Assembly (NCBI GenBank): GCA_029747015.1
Contig: JAKOGI010000362.1
Location: forward strand, 108,501-172,500
Direction of reading: 5' to 3'
DNA from: Carnegiea gigantea
Taxonomy: Eukaryota; Streptophyta; Magnoliopsida; Caryophyllales; Cactaceae
DNA: 64,000 bases
Both the position numbers and the translations under genes were made by a program. Below are positions 11,942 to 24,264 of this stretch, piece by piece (position 1 is the first letter of the stretch; the number at the start of each line of letters is the position of its first letter). The notes below the pieces were generated by a model. The model had not been told where the DNA came from and made no database searches. It saw only the letters and a list, made by a program, of their open reading frames with translations.

Positions 11942-12599
11942 TGTTGCAAAAACCAAATAAAAACCAAATCTGAAACCTAAATAAGAAAATTTAAAGAAGA
12001 AAATTAAGAAACTAAGTAAAAAGATGAAGAAAAAGATGAAAGAAAAAAAAATGGGTATGGTGGATGAGATGAGTTTGAAGAAAAAGAAAAGGAAAGAGAT
12101 GGAATTTATGAAGAAAGATAAAAGATTGAGCGAAAGGGGATGATTTTCGGTGAAATTGAGTGAAAATGGTAAAGAAATGATGGAAGATTAAAGGTGTGAG
12201 GTATGGAGACTTTAGAGAGAGAAAATGGAGGTAGAGACAGAGTGTCTCGAGAGGTTGAAGATGAAGTGTGAGGGAGGTGAGTGGGCACCATGGTCAAAAA
12301 CCTAGACCACGAGTCGTAGCAGTACACCACGGACCGTGGGACTCACCACGGTCTGACCGTGGTATCTGCTGGTCATTTTTTTCAATTTTTCTGAGTGGCA
12401 TCCCACGGCCATGATTCTGGGGATCTGGCTGTGGCTAACATTTTATTCATATTTTATTGTGTTTTCTTTTTTTATTTTTCTTATTTTTTGTTTTTTTTTG
12501 GCAAGCTACAAAAATAGTAAAAAAAATAAAAGTTAAGAAAAAGAAAAAGGAAAAAGAGTTTGAGTTGCATCCTAAGAAGTGCTCTTTTAAGGTCAAGAG
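11942..12599 (-). other. Element B spacer between integrase and ORF-1-type gene
   Basis: Purine-rich and low complexity (GAAAAAGA runs on the plus strand), without a supportable gene. At 12295-12430 it holds another GC-rich cassette of CACGG/CCGTG motifs like those in the LTRs. Confidence 0.5.
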
Positions 12600-13934
12600 C
12601 TTGACCCTTCTTCTATACTTGGTCCGGATCAGATAGTGTATGGATATTGACTTTATCAATAGATTGTCCCACAAGATATGGTTTTAATCACTGTCCAGCA
12701 ACTGTGAATGCATCGATGGACTCGCTCTATATTTCAACTGCTCCATTGGGTTGTACCTTAATGACCTTAAATGGTCCTGACCATCGGGATTTCAGTTTCC
12801 TAGGAAACAATCTCAATCTGGAGTTAAATAATAGCACGACATCTCCTTTTTCGAATATCTTCTTCATGATATGTTTATCGTGCCACTTCTTAGTTCGTTT
12901 CTTGTAAATACGCGAACTCTCATAGGCTTCCAACCTTAGCTCATTGAGCTCATTTAGTTGCAAAACTTTCCGTTCTCCCACTGCCTTAAGATCGAAGTTA
13001 AGTATTTTTATAGCCCACTATGCCTTATGTTCCATCTCTATTGACAATTGACAAGACTTCCCAAACACCAACCAATATGGAGTGGTGCTGAGAGGGGTCT
13101 TGTAAGTGGTCCGGTACGCCCAAAGAGCGTCATCAAGCTTGAAGGCTTAATCTTTGCAGAACCGATCTACTGTTTTCTCCAGGATGCTCTTTAATTCTCT
13201 ATTTGAGAGTTCCACCTACCTACTCGTTTGGGGATGGTAAGGCGTGGCGATCTTATGAAATATCCCATATTTTTTTTAAAGTAACTCAAGAGACTTGTTG
13301 CAAAAATGTGTGCCATTATCACTTAGGAGAGTTCTTAGCATGCCAAACCTTGTGAAAATATTCTTCTTAAGAAACTTAAGGAAAACTTTTGAATCATTTG
13401 TTGGAGAGGCGATCACTTCCACCCACTTAGAAACATAGTCAACCGTCATAAGAACGTAAAGGTTACTATGGGGAGGAGGAAAAGGACCCATGAAGTTAAT
13501 CCCCCATACATCAAATAACTCTACCTCAAGTATGTCACTTTGAGGCATCTCATGCCTCTTGGAAATGTTTCCTGTTTGCTAATATCTATCACAAGACAAG
13601 ATAAATTTCCTTGCATATTTAAAGAGCGTGGGCCAATTGGAGCCTGCTTGGCATACTTTCGCAATTGTTTTATCTAGTCCAAAGTGGCCACCATAGGTTG
13701 AAGCATGGCAATGGTGTAAGACACTACGGACCTCATCTTCAGGAAAGCACCTTCTATAAATCCTATCTCCATATAGCTCGTAGAGGAAAGGTTGTTCCCA
13801 CACATAGTATTTGGCATCTGTAAAGAACTTCTTTCTTTGTTGGAAGGACAATCCTGGAGGTAACACTCCACACACCTTGAAGTTCACCATATTAGCATAC
13901 CATAGGGCAGCTTGTCGGGATATAGCAAATAACT
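12600..13934 (-). pseudogene. Element B integrase
   Basis: The zinc-binding N-terminus reads HHCHASTYGGHFG, then CDRY. The catalytic core shows [10 protein letters not shown], where the usual first Asp (GIDF) is Asn, then LLSDNGTHF with the second Asp, then VELSNREL with the Glu. The C-terminal part shows KWHDKHI and RLFPRKLKSRWSGPFKVIKV, the usual barrel region. Integrase would join cDNA to the chromosome. Stops lie near 13274, 13577 and between core and tail. Loss of the first catalytic Asp alone should abolish strand transfer. Confidence 0.8.
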
Positions 13935-15350
13935 GCTAATTGGGAAAAGAGTCATCAATGGGAAGCTCTTCACTAGGAGTGGCCTCTGGGCCTAAACGAG
14001 ATAGATGATCGGCAATCACATTTACCAACCCTGCCTTATCTTTGATTTCCAAATCAAACTCTTGAAGAAGGAGGACCCATCGGATGAGTCAAGGTTTGGA
14101 GTCAGATTTCTTTATTAAATGTTTCAAAGCGGCATAATCTATGAAAACAATGACTTTAGAATTAATCAAGTAGGATCTAAATTTTTCAAAGGCAAAGACA
14201 AATGCTAAGAACTTCTTTTCAATCGTGGCATAATTCACTTGAGCCCAATCGAGAGTACGGCTTGCATAGTATATAGCATACAGCTTACTGTCCTTTCGTT
14301 GGCCTAAAACAGCCTCTACTGCATAGTCACTTCCATCACGCATTACTTCAAAAGGTAGCTCCCAATCTGGTGCTTGCATTACTGGGGCGGTGATCAACGC
14401 CTCTTTTAACCTGTGAAAAGCCCTCAAGCATTCTTTATTAAACTCAAAAGGCACATCCTTGACAAGCAATTGGGTGAGAAGTTTGGTAATTTTCGAAAAA
14501 TCTTTAATAAACAGTCGGTAAAAACCGATGTGTCCGAGAAAACTCCTCACACCTGTCAAAGAAGTTGGTGGTGGCAATTTCTCAATCACCTCTAACTTTG
14601 CTTTGTCAACTTCAACGCCTTTATTAGAGATAACATGACCAAGGACAACCCCCTCTTGTACCATAAAGTGGCATTTCTTCCAATTCAAAACCAAATTCAC
14701 ATCTTCGCATCTTTGGAAAACCTTAAATAAGTTATGCAAGCACTCGTCATAGGTTGCACCATACACAGAAAAATTATCCATAAAGACTTCCATTATGTTC
14801 TCAATAGAGTTAGAAAAAATGGCCATCATACAACGTTGAAATGTGGCAGGGGCATTGCATAGCCCAAATGGCATTCTTCTATAAGCATACATACCATAAG
14901 GATATGTAAAAGTAGTCTTTTCTTGGTCATTAGGATGGATAGAGACTTGAAAGAATCCTGAATATCCATCTTAGTAGCAAAAATTTGAATTTTTAGCCAA
15001 TCATTCAAGTATTTGGTCAATAGAGGGAAGGTTACGGGTGGCTTTATTCAGTTTTCGATAATCAATGCACATACGCTAGCCTGTGATAGTCCTAGTAGAG
15101 ATTAGCTCATTATTCTCATTTTTGATAACAGTCATCCCTCCTTTCTTTGGAACAACATGGACCGGGCTTACCCACGCACTATCAGAGATAGGGTAAATAA
15201 TACCAGGCTTAAGCAACTTCAAAATTTCCTTTTTAACTACCTCTTGTATGCTAGGGTTCAATCTTCTTTGGTGTTCAATTCAAGGCTTATGATAGTCTTC
15301 CATTAATATTCGATGCATACACAAAGAAGGATGAATTCCTTTTAAATCAT
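13935..15350 (-). pseudogene. Element B reverse transcriptase and RNase H
   Basis: The RT palm and fingers are seen as VSPVHVVPKKGGMTV, YRRMPFGLCNAPATFQRCMM and EVFMDNFSVYG. The catalytic pair FMDD is FMDN here, so the second Asp is lost. RT continues with GVVLGHVISNKGVEVDKAK and GVRSFLGHIGFYRLFIKDFS. RNase H follows (ELPFEVMRDGSDYAVEAVLG, YASRTLDWAQVNYATIEKK, then ADHLSRLG). Frames change near 14900-15080, and stops occur near 15060 and 14089. The gene copied element RNA to DNA in the cytoplasmic particle when active. Confidence 0.85.
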
Positions 15351-15408
15351 CAAGACTGTATTCTATGGCTTTATGATGCTTTCTAAGTACTCTAAGCAAA
15401 GAATCTAT

Positions 15409-16544
15409 TTAGGTTGCATTCAAATTTGCATTCACAATCACTAGATATGTAGATTTTGGTCCAAGAAATTCATACCTCAAGGATGAAGGCAGAGGTTTTA
15501 ATTCTACCTCGGGAGCTTTCGCCTCATCAGACGAGGGCTTACTTTTGTCTTGTAATGTTTCCACCTTGGCAAGGATAGGCAGAATTGGTGGAGAGGCTTC
15601 CAGAAGTTGAGTACATTCGGCTACTTCGGGATTTTCATCCTTAGTAGTGCTATTACTCAACATCAAGTGCTCAAGTGGATCTTTAGGATCAAGGTTAAAT
15701 GCTGTTTCTTGCATTAAACCATCAACAACATCAATCTTATTGCACTCATTAGAAATGGAAGGAAACTTAGCAGCTTTTAGTAAATTAAACTCTACATGAT
15801 CATTTCCCACAGTAAAACATAATGCATCATTTTTCACATCGATATGGTATCCTGTGGTGACAAGGAATGGTCTCCCAAGAATGATGGGGTTCATGTATCC
15901 TCCTTCATTTCTAGGATCACAAAGTCTACTGGCACATATAAATCCCCTACTTTTATTGGAACATCCTCTAAAACACCCACAGGGTATTTCACAGTACAGT
16001 CCGCCAATGTAAGGAGACAGTAGTTGTCTTATCTCACCTCGTTCTAATTTTTTACACATAGAAAGGGGCATTAAGCTCACGCTTCATCCTAAATCACACA
16101 AGGCATGATTTATAGGCATACTTCCTATCAGGAAGGCAATTGAAAAACTGCCGGGGTCCTTCAGCTTAGCTGGAAGCTTGTTTGGATCATCGCACTGCAT
16201 TCTTCAATCAAAGCTGCAGTTTCATTTTGTTCAAACTTTCTTTTGTTGGACAGAATTTCTTTCAAAAATTTAGCATATGAGGACATTTGAGTCAGGGCTT
16301 TAGTAAACGGAATATTTATGTAGAGTTTCTTAAGGACTTCTAAAAACTTACCAAATTGCAAATTAAGTTTAGCTTTGGCCATCCTTTGAGGAAATGGTAA
16401 AGGTGGGGTGTAGGGCTTTGGGGAAATGGTCTTAGGGTCCTTTGGAACCTCATTAGACTTGTGGATGACATCATCGATCACTTCCTTAGAGGGTGGAGAC
16501 ATCTCATTCTCGATATTCTCAACATGCTCATTCTTATCATGCAA
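15409..16544 (-). pseudogene. Element B gag-protease linker and aspartic protease
   Basis: The upstream half has the proline-rich PYTPPLPFPQR, then YAKFLKEILSNKRKFEQNET, a motif found just before protease in Athila-type polyproteins. The protease region is damaged around its active site; only flanking parts such as VPVDFVIL and the following IILGRPFLVTTGYHIDVK are readable in shifting frames. A tail EVELKPLPSSLRYEFLGP leads into RT. No clean active-site Asp motif could be read, so protease is a positional call backed by these flanks. Confidence 0.65.
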
Positions 16545-16561
16545 GATTCATCATTGATAAT

Positions 16562-17960
16562 CTACTTAGGTCCCTCTAGTTGTTTTCCTCCTCTCAAAAT
16601 CATTGCATTACATTGCTCCCTAGGATTAAGCTCAATCATACTAGGAAGTCCATCTGAGGGCGTAGATGAAAAACTAGCTTTTTGGGCCATCTGGGCTTCT
16701 AACATCCTATTATGAGTTGTAAACATATCAACCTTTGAGGCTAATTGCATAATATACTCATCCTATTTTTGTTGTACCTAGCATACTTTCTATCATTGCT
16801 TCTAAATTGGACTTTTGAGGCATTTGAGAAGGGAATGGGGGGTCTTTGAAAACCGACGGGGTCTAGCATTCATAAGGGGCATATTTGATAAGTTTGGATT
16901 AGACCTATAGGAGAAATTTGGTTGATTCTTCCAACCCGGAATATATGTATAAGAGTAAGGGTCATTGGCCGATCTCAGGTTGAAATTCTGAACATAGTTA
17001 ACTTCATTAGGGTCTTGGGAAAAAGGACTCCCCACTTAACAGTTTAAAGTTACATGCTCAACAGAACCACAAATTTCACAAGGGGAATAGGCACTAGAAT
17101 TCACAACATTAACATTCATTCATTCCAATCTTTGAGTCATAGCATCTACTTTAGCAGAAGGTAAAGTAAGTGCATCAATTTCAAGCTTACCTCCAACTCG
17201 TTTGGGTTGACCTCATTCAGTGGACCATTGAAAATTATTGAGTGCCATTTTCTCAATCAGATTATAGGCTTCATCCTCTGTTTTGCTCATCAAAGTTCCT
17301 CCTGCTGTCGCATCAATAGTGGACCTCACAGACTGGGTCACACCATTATAAAAGATTTGGATAATCATCCAATGTTGAAGACCATAATAGGGGTATAGGC
17401 GTAGCAAATCTTTAAACAAGCTCCCAGGCTTCATAGAGCGTCTCTTCATCTTTTTACATGAAAGTGGTGATCTGATTTCTCAAGCTTGATGTTTTGCTCG
17501 GAGGGAAAAACTTGGCGAGGAAGGCTCTTATCAACTCATCCCAAGTGGTAATGCATCCAGATGGCAAGGACTGTAACCAATCCCGTGCTTTGTCCTTCAA
17601 GAAGAAAGGAAACAGGCACAGGTGAATCACGTTAGTGAAGACTCCATTAAGCATTAACATATCGCACACCTCTTAAAAGACCAAGAGGTGCAGATTCGGG
17701 TCTTCCAAAGGCGTTCCTCCAAATTGGGATTGCTGCACCATCGAAATGAGTATCGGCTTGAGCTCGAAATTGTTGGTATCAACAGTAGGGCGAGCGATGC
17801 TCGAGGGGATCCCTTGGACTCTAGGGGTAACGAAATGTCGAAGCGTTCTCCTTTGGTCACCTTCTCCACCTGCCATGCTTGTTAGATTTTCTTCTAGCCT
17901 CGCGTCTTTGTTCTTCAATCCTTTGCTTTTTCCTCCCTAAGCGGAAAGTCCTTTCAATCT
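16562..17960 (-). pseudogene. Element B gag
   Basis: Segments in order are TVDTNNFELKPILISMVQQS, VIHLCLFPFFLKDKARDWLQ, LIRAFLAKFFPPSKTSSLRN, LWSSTLDDYPNLL-type remnants, and DATAGGTLMSKTEDEAYNLI, which together cover the capsid core. A zinc knuckle, CEICGSVEHVTLNC (CX2CX4HX4C intact), lies at about 17039-17080. A coiled piece with LEAQMAQKASFSS follows. Stops and frameshifts separate these. Gag would form the particle and bind element RNA. The start codon is not certain; the coding signal begins near 17960, some 170 bp after the primer site. Confidence 0.8.
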
Positions 17961-18126
17961 CAGGATTAGGTTTGTACAAGATCGGACTTTGCATAAACAG
18001 AAAAAATTCATGCAAGCACTATCACCAACACTACCAATGCAATTAAACAAGAAAAGAAAATAACAATAAAAGATAATAAAATACTTAGTCACTTTCACAA
18101 GACTAACTCAATAGTTAACAATTTAG

Positions 18127-18144
18127 TCCCCGATAACAGCACCA
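18127..18144 (-). other. Element B primer binding site (tRNA-Asp type)
   Basis: The minus strand reads TGGTGCTGTTATCGGGGA next to the right LTR, a mutated TGGCGCCGTTGCCGGGGA. Its position fixes the minus orientation of B and makes the right copy the 5' LTR. Confidence 0.7.
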
Positions 18145-18150
18145 AAAAAC

Positions 18151-19416
18151 TATATCAACTACCACAAGTGCATGGGTAGCCGTAGTATAGATAAAAATAT
18201 CGTTCCTCAGGGACTAATGTAACTTGCCGAGTCTTGTCAGTCAGAATGTGCTAAGTAAAATTCTAATTCAAAGGGTTTGATGAACATCTTCTAATTCACT
18301 ATTTTGAATCAATTAAAGAGAAAATATGTCTAGGAATTCTCGTAGTTATGAAAGGGTATTGGATCAAAACAACAATCATGTGCTTTTCTCTAATTGGTTA
18401 ATCTTGAGGAATCACAATCTATCCAGAAATTTGATCTATTCTTTCGAAATCAATTAAAGTTACCTAAACTAAGCAACAGTCATCCTTTCAAACTAATTTG
18501 CCTTAATTCAAGTCAAATTTCTTCGATTACTCTCTAGTCCTCCTAACATGCAAATCTCTCTTTCGAGATGACTCCACGTTAAGTTTAATCAAGTAATCCA
18601 TCAACCAAATATCACCTTTCAGTTTTTCACTCGGTTGTTTCAAGTCAACAAGCAAATTTTGAATCCACTCACAACAATATAATTACTTGATAAACGAAAT
18701 CAAACCAGTCATGAAAATAAGCACAATCCTATAAATTAAAACATGATCCAACTACACTTTCATAAACTACTAAATCCTTAGACAAAAAGTAAACTACTCA
18801 TATAAACATTCAAGGGCTTCAACCAAGGGCAAAATCTGAGAGAAAGGTTTGACTGAGATGGCCTTCAACTAGGGGCTTCAAACCGCCTCGAAAATAAAAC
18901 ACATACACTCAAACTTTCTCACCAAAACTAAAATCAAACTAGAAATCTTAAAAGAAACAACAAAATTTGAGAAGAGAAAGAAAAATATGCTAAAGCTCTA
19001 CTCTATGCTAACTCTATGCTTGTGTTCTTCTACTGTTACATAACGGGGCCTTTTATAGAGAGTTTTGATTGATCTCAGCCACACAGCTGAAGGAAGACGA
19101 AGAGGCAGCAGTTTTATGCTCACCACGGTCCGTGGCGAATACCACAGCCCGACTGTGGTCTGAGCTAGAACCGGCTTTCTACTCTATTCTTACTTCACCG
19201 GCATACAACTCATGGGTGTCTGTGTGGGAAGGTCAAAATACATCTATTTATGGTCAAATGCTGGGTAAAAAGGCTTAAAATCCTACAAAACACATCAAAC
19301 AACTATACCTATGCATAAATCGATAATAGGAGTATAAATAATAACTTAAGCACATAATTCTTCCAAAAATTAACACAAAATAGTCTTAAAATGATATATA
19401 CATTAAGCACTTATCA
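18151..19416 (-). repeat. Element B 5' LTR (right copy)
   Basis: Pairs with 2561-3835. The plus-strand edges are TATATCAAC and TTATCA, and CCTAC follows at 19417-19421. A minus-strand TATA box is at 19049-19059. Confidence 0.9.
19049..19059 (-). promoter_or_regulatory. TATA box in element B 5' LTR
   Basis: TCTATAAAAGG on the minus strand, conserved with 3469-3479. As this is the 5' LTR it would be the working promoter of the element. Confidence 0.5.
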
Positions 19417-19421
19417 CCTAC

Positions 19422-20940
19422 ACATCCTGGTTTTCAAAACCAAAGGTATACCAAACCACTACCTCCACCACCTCCATCTGTGAGCTCAGAATTGGATAAG
19501 GTAGTCTCTGCCCTTAGTAACTCACTTTTGTTGTCCAAAATGTGAATACTAAAGTGTACGAAATTGAGTCTAAAATCCAAAATGTAGATTTCTGCTCACA
19601 ATCTATAGCTAAGTTAGAAACCTAACTAGGACAACTAGCCATGTCTATAAGTAAAAGAGAAGAAGGAGAACCTCCAAGTTACCCCATAGAGAATCCTAAA
19701 AGCCCACAGTTTGAACAATTCAAAGCTATTGTGGTTCTTACGGTAGGTGAGGAAGTAGATAACAAAGTGAGTGAGAAGAAACATGATAAAAAGGAAAGAC
19801 CAAAGACCAATGAGACTGACTATGAAATTGAGAGTGATTCATCCCTTTTCTCTAATGTTCTAACCCCTTTGTGGCATAAAAACCAAGGGTTCCTTACCCT
19901 TAAGCTTTGGATGCACCCTTCCCTTCTAGGAAAGACAAAGAAAGAGAAGATATACTAGAGACCTTTAAGCAAGTTAAGGTCAATTCCCCTTTTAGAAGCA
20001 ATAAAATGAATATTGGCTTATGCAAAATTCCTTAATGACATGTGCACATTTAGAAGAAAATTTAAGGATGACAAGTCTCAAAAGGTTTTTCTAAGTGAAG
20101 AAGTGAGTTGTATTTTGAAATTCGACACTCTACTCGAGTTGAAAGATCTTGGTGTTCCCACTATTTCATACTTTATTGGTAATCATAAAATTGAAAGAGC
20201 ACTCTTTGATTTGGGTTCTAGTGTTAATTTGATACCGTACTCTGTTTACTTAGAGCTAGGGCTAGGTGAATTGAAGCCTTCCATTGCACCCTTCAGCTTA
20301 CTGATAGGTCAGTAAGGACTCCTAGGGGAGCGGTAGATGATGTCTTGATTCAAATCGATAAAGGTCTTTTTCCTGTTGCCTTTGTTGTATTGGACATAGA
20401 CGCTAGTCGTGTCTCTAAGGAGATCCCTCTTATTTTAGGAGATCCCTCTTATTTTAGGACACCCCCTTCCTAGTTATAGCTAATGCCACCATTACCTGTA
20501 GTCGGGAGTGATGGACGTGTTGGTTATGAATATGAGGGTTAGGCTTAACTTGTTTAAGGCTTTTTCCCAACCTATGCTTGAAGAAGAATCTGAATGTTTA
20601 TTCGTTGATATGATTGATGAAATGATTGAAGAGGCCGCTATTCTAAACAAAGATCCCTTATGAACATATCTTTCCCATAGAGATTTAGGGTTATTTGACT
20701 TAAGAAGTGCAATAGGTGATTTGGATTCTACAATTGATTCAATACCTTACCTTGAGTCCTCCTCTTGGGTGTCCGCTTATGATCCCATCCCCCTTTTAAC
20801 CAGTTCTCTTATACCACCTTCTGCTGTCTCCCCACCTAAACTTGAGTTGAAACCTCTTCCTGTCTCGCTCAAGTATGTGTTTTTAGGCCTTAAAGAGACC
20901 CTACCTATTATCATCTCTTCTCTCTTATCCTATGATTAAG
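19422..20940 (+). pseudogene. Element C gag C-terminus and aspartic protease
   Basis: Right after the B insertion the frame resumes as a proline-rich segment (TKPLPPPPPSVSSELDKVV). A lysine/glutamate-rich linker follows, then AYAKFLNDMCTFRRKFKDDK. The protease core is ALFDLGSSVNLIPYSVYLEL, matching the Athila-type active site (usual form LDLGASVNLLPYS) with the catalytic Asp kept. It then breaks at a stop near 20313 and runs in several frames to the RT linker LELKPLPVSLKYVFLG. A short tandem repeat of about 19 bp (GATCCCTCTTATTTTAGGA) occurs at 20422-20460. Confidence 0.75.
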
Positions 20941-21059
20941 AGAAAGAGTTGATTCATGTCTTATCTGAACATAAGGATGTTATTGGTGGTCGGTTGCTGA
21001 TTTGAAAGGGATTAATCCCACCATTTGCATGCATAGAATTTACTTAGAGAACGATGCTA

Positions 21060-21900
21060 AAACTATTAGGCAAAGCAATGTAGATTGAACCCCATATGAA
21101 AGAGGTTGCTCAGAAAGAGATAGTAAAACTTTTAGATGTAGGTATTATCTACCCTACTTTTGATAATCAATGGGTCAGTCCGGTCCAAATGGTCCCTAAG
21201 AAATCTGGCATAACTGTGGTGCAAAATAAGGACCATTTCTCCTCCCCTTCATTGATCAAATTTTGAAAAATTAACTGGGCAAAGTTTTTACTGCTTATTA
21301 GATGGGTATTTTAGTTATAATGAAATTCCTGTTTATCCTGAGGACCAGGAGAAAGCCACCTTTACATGCCATTTAGGTATATTCGCCTACAAGAGGATGC
21401 CCTTTGGGTTGTATAATGCGCCTTCCACATTACAAAGATGCATGATTGGCAATTTTTTCTAATTATATTGATAGTTTCATGGAGGTGTTTATTGATGATC
21501 TCTCTTCTTTTTGGTTCTTCATTTGATGAATGTCTTGTTAATTTATCCATTGTGCTAAAAAGACATGAAGAAGTAAATCTTGTCTTGAGTTGGGAAAAAG
21601 TCATTTTACGGTCCAAGAAGGAATTGTGTTGGGCCATAGAATGTCTAAGAAGGGAACTGAGGTTGATAAAGCAAAGATTGATCTGATCTCTAATTTTCTT
21701 ATTCCCACTTCTGTGAAGCAAATCAGATCTTTTCTTTGTCATGCTGGATTTTATAGGAGATTTATTAAGGAATTTAGTAACGTGGCTCACCCACTTACTA
21801 ACCTCCTTCTAAAGATAACCATTTTCTTAATGACCAACTATTTGTTGTACCTCTATCCCTTGGTTTGCTCATATTATAAACTACCTTGCCCCTAGAAAGA
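21060..21900 (+). pseudogene. Element C reverse transcriptase
   Basis: Readable in shifting frames: HMKEVAQKEIVKLLDVGIIY, then WVSPVQMVPKKSGITVV, then KRMPFGLYNAPST-like sequence, then EVFIDDLSSF with both catalytic Asp residues. After a frameshift comes SFDECLVNLSIVLKRHEEVN, then EGIVLGHRMSKKGTEVDKAK and RSFLCHAGFYRRFIKEFSNV. RNase H is not recognisable; sequence jumps near 21890 towards the integrase zinc region, so a deletion is likely. The element cannot make an active enzyme. Confidence 0.75.
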
Positions 21901-21959
21901 TTCCTCCCCACTAGTCCAAACAAGAGAAAGATAGGTTCTTCTCATAAGTAAAACATTAC

Positions 21960-23100
21960 TATTGGAAAGATCCTTACCTTTTTAGGCATTGTCCAGACCA
22001 ATTGGTTTGTAGACGTGTCCTTGAGAATGAAATCCATAACATCCTGACCTTTTGTCACTCTTATACTTGTGGTGGTTAATTTGGAGGATGTAGGATAACT
22101 GCTAAAGTCCTACAAAGTGGGTTCTTTTGACTCACTCTGTTTAGAGATGCTCACCAGTTTTGCCTTAGTGGTGAGCACTATTAGCATACGCGTGCTCTGT
22201 CCCAGCGTGATATGATGACCATTTCCCCTAGTTTGATTGTTGAGATATTTGATGTGTGGGTATTGATTTCATGAGTCCCTTTTCTCCATCTTTCGCCTTT
22301 GTTTACATATTTGTTGCTGTCAATTATGTGTTAAAGTGGGTGGAGGCTCTAGCTACTATGACCAATGTCCACAAGGTTGTAGTCAAGTTTGTGAAAGAGT
22401 ATATTTTCTATCGATATGAGACCCCTAGAGCTCTTACTAGTCATGGAGGTAGTCATTTTTGTCATCGACCTTTTGAGGCTTTGCTTAAAAAATATTATGT
22501 GACTCACAAAATAGCTACTCCCTATCACCCTTAGACTAGTGGCCAACTTGAGTTGTCTAATCATGAGACCAAGTCCACACTTGAGAAAACGGTTTGAGCT
22601 GATAGAAAGGACTGGTCTTTGAGATTGACTGATACTCTGTGGGCCTATAGTACTGCTTATAAGATGCCTATATGGATGTCTCCTTTTAGATTCCTTTTGG
22701 TTGATCCCTGTCACTTGCCAGTAGAGTTAGAACATCGCGCTTTTGGGGCTACTACAACTTTCAATTTTGATATGAAATAAGCGGGTTCTAATTGTAGGCT
22801 TCAATTAAATGTATTAGATGAATTGCATAATGAATCCTATGAACATGCTAAGATTTGTAAAGCCAAAACCAAAGTTTTTCATGATAAAATGACTTCTAGA
22901 AAATCTTTTGAACATAATCAAAAGGTTTGACTCTTTAATTCCAAGATTAAGTTGTTTCCTGGCAAATTGAGATCTAGATGGGATGGTCCTTTTGTAGTCC
23001 AACAAGTGTTTCTTTCCGGAGCGGTCAAAATTTTGGACCCCCAGGATGTTGTGTTCTTACTGTCAGTGGTCAACGTCTGAAACATGTTGTGACTAATGAA
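21960..23100 (+). pseudogene. Element C integrase
   Basis: The catalytic core starts VGIDFMSPFSPS with the first Asp. TSHGGSHFCHRPFEALLKKY has His where the second catalytic Asp belongs (usual SDGG). GQLELSNHETKS carries the Glu. WAYSTAYKMPIWMSPFRFLL and the tail [20 protein letters not shown] complete the integrase fold. Several stops interrupt it. The zinc-binding N-terminus at 21960-22200 is only traceable in fragments. Confidence 0.75.
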
Positions 23101-24264
23101 ATTGAGTCTGGTTTGATTGAATTTATCAATCTAGTAGACCCAATCTACTATGATTAGTAGATGGGACCTTATCTTGCTAAAAACATTAAACTAGTGCTTA
23201 TTAGGATGCAACCCAATCTTTTTAAGTGAATTTGAGTTATTTTATTTTATTTTATTTATTCCCATTTTATTCAAGGTCCATTTATGTCACAGACATGGTT
23301 TTGGCTTTTGTGGTTAGTGATGGTTTCAAAGGCTCATTTGGAGATTACTCATTGGGTGTGGTTACAAGTGCTTTCCTCATGTGAGCAAGTTGCATTGTTC
23401 TTTTCTCCATCTTTCTCTTTAGTATTGTTTTTTACATCGAGGACAATGTAAGGTTTAGGTACGGGGGATGGCAAATAAAAACTTTTAAGGAAAATTAAAA
23501 CTTTTAGTGACCTTGTTTGTCAGAAGAAGTTGATTATGTGTGTTCTACTATTGTTACATTGATGTGATTCATATGACCTATGCCAATTTGAGAACTTTTC
23601 TAGCCTTTATGAGTTAATGCCCAAAATTTTTGGTGTACTCTTGTTAACATGCAACTAATCTTAAGTTTGAAATGAGCCCCATTTTCAATTTCATAATGAG
23701 TATGTAATAAGCATTGAGTTCCCCATTTGCCTTTCTAATCATTGAATGTGAACTAAATTGAATTAAATTAAGTTTTGATTCCAGTACCAACATTCAGGTT
23801 CTATCCTTATTTATATCTTTAATTGCCTGAATATGTACTAATTGTTTCTCTGGGTATCATCTTTATTCATATCTTTATACAACCAGAAGAAGAAACATAT
23901 AGAATCAAGTGAGCATTGAAAAAAAAAAGGAAAAACAACTAATAAATTGGTTTGGCATTGGGGATTTAATTTCAAAGATACTCTTGTGATTTTTGTCATG
24001 TGGGGTCAAGTCTTGTGCTTTCGATTTGCTACATATTTGACATTGAGTACTTAATTTGCATTAGTCTTGGCCTATTAATTTGGCTTAAATTGGAAATGTT
24101 TGATAACAGGTTTGTGGGGTAGTAGTGAGTTGATCTTTATGATTCACCGGATACGTACAGTTGGATTCTATAATTGTTTTCCTTAAATCTTGTTTTACTT
24201 GATGGACTTAATGAATATATGTATTCTTTGTTCAAGGACAAGCAAAATTTTGGTGTGGGGGAGT
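23101..24264 (+). other. Element C 3' non-coding region and polypurine tract
   Basis: There is no supportable gene. The region is AT-rich and ends with the box AAGGACAAGCAAAATTTT, then the polypurine tract TGGTGTGGGGGAGT (24251-24264), directly before the 3' LTR. The same box-plus-tract layout is found in A, B, G and H. Confidence 0.7.

Larger units (their letters stand above)
2561..19416 (-). mobile_element. Element B: Athila-like Ty3/gypsy retrotransposon
   Basis: LTRs lie at 2561-3835 and 18151-19416 and are alike over their whole length. CCTAC flanks the element at 2556-2560 and 19417-19421, a perfect 5-bp target duplication. Read on the minus strand the order is 5' LTR (right), tRNA-Asp primer site, gag, PR, RT, RNase H, IN, spacer, Athila ORF-1-type gene, 3' non-coding region, polypurine tract, 3' LTR (left). 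Element A (5926-10904) interrupts the ORF-1-type gene. The extra ORF after integrase and the tRNA-Asp primer site point to the Athila lineage. Frameshifts, stops and lost catalytic Asp residues in RT and IN show it is inactive. Confidence 0.92.
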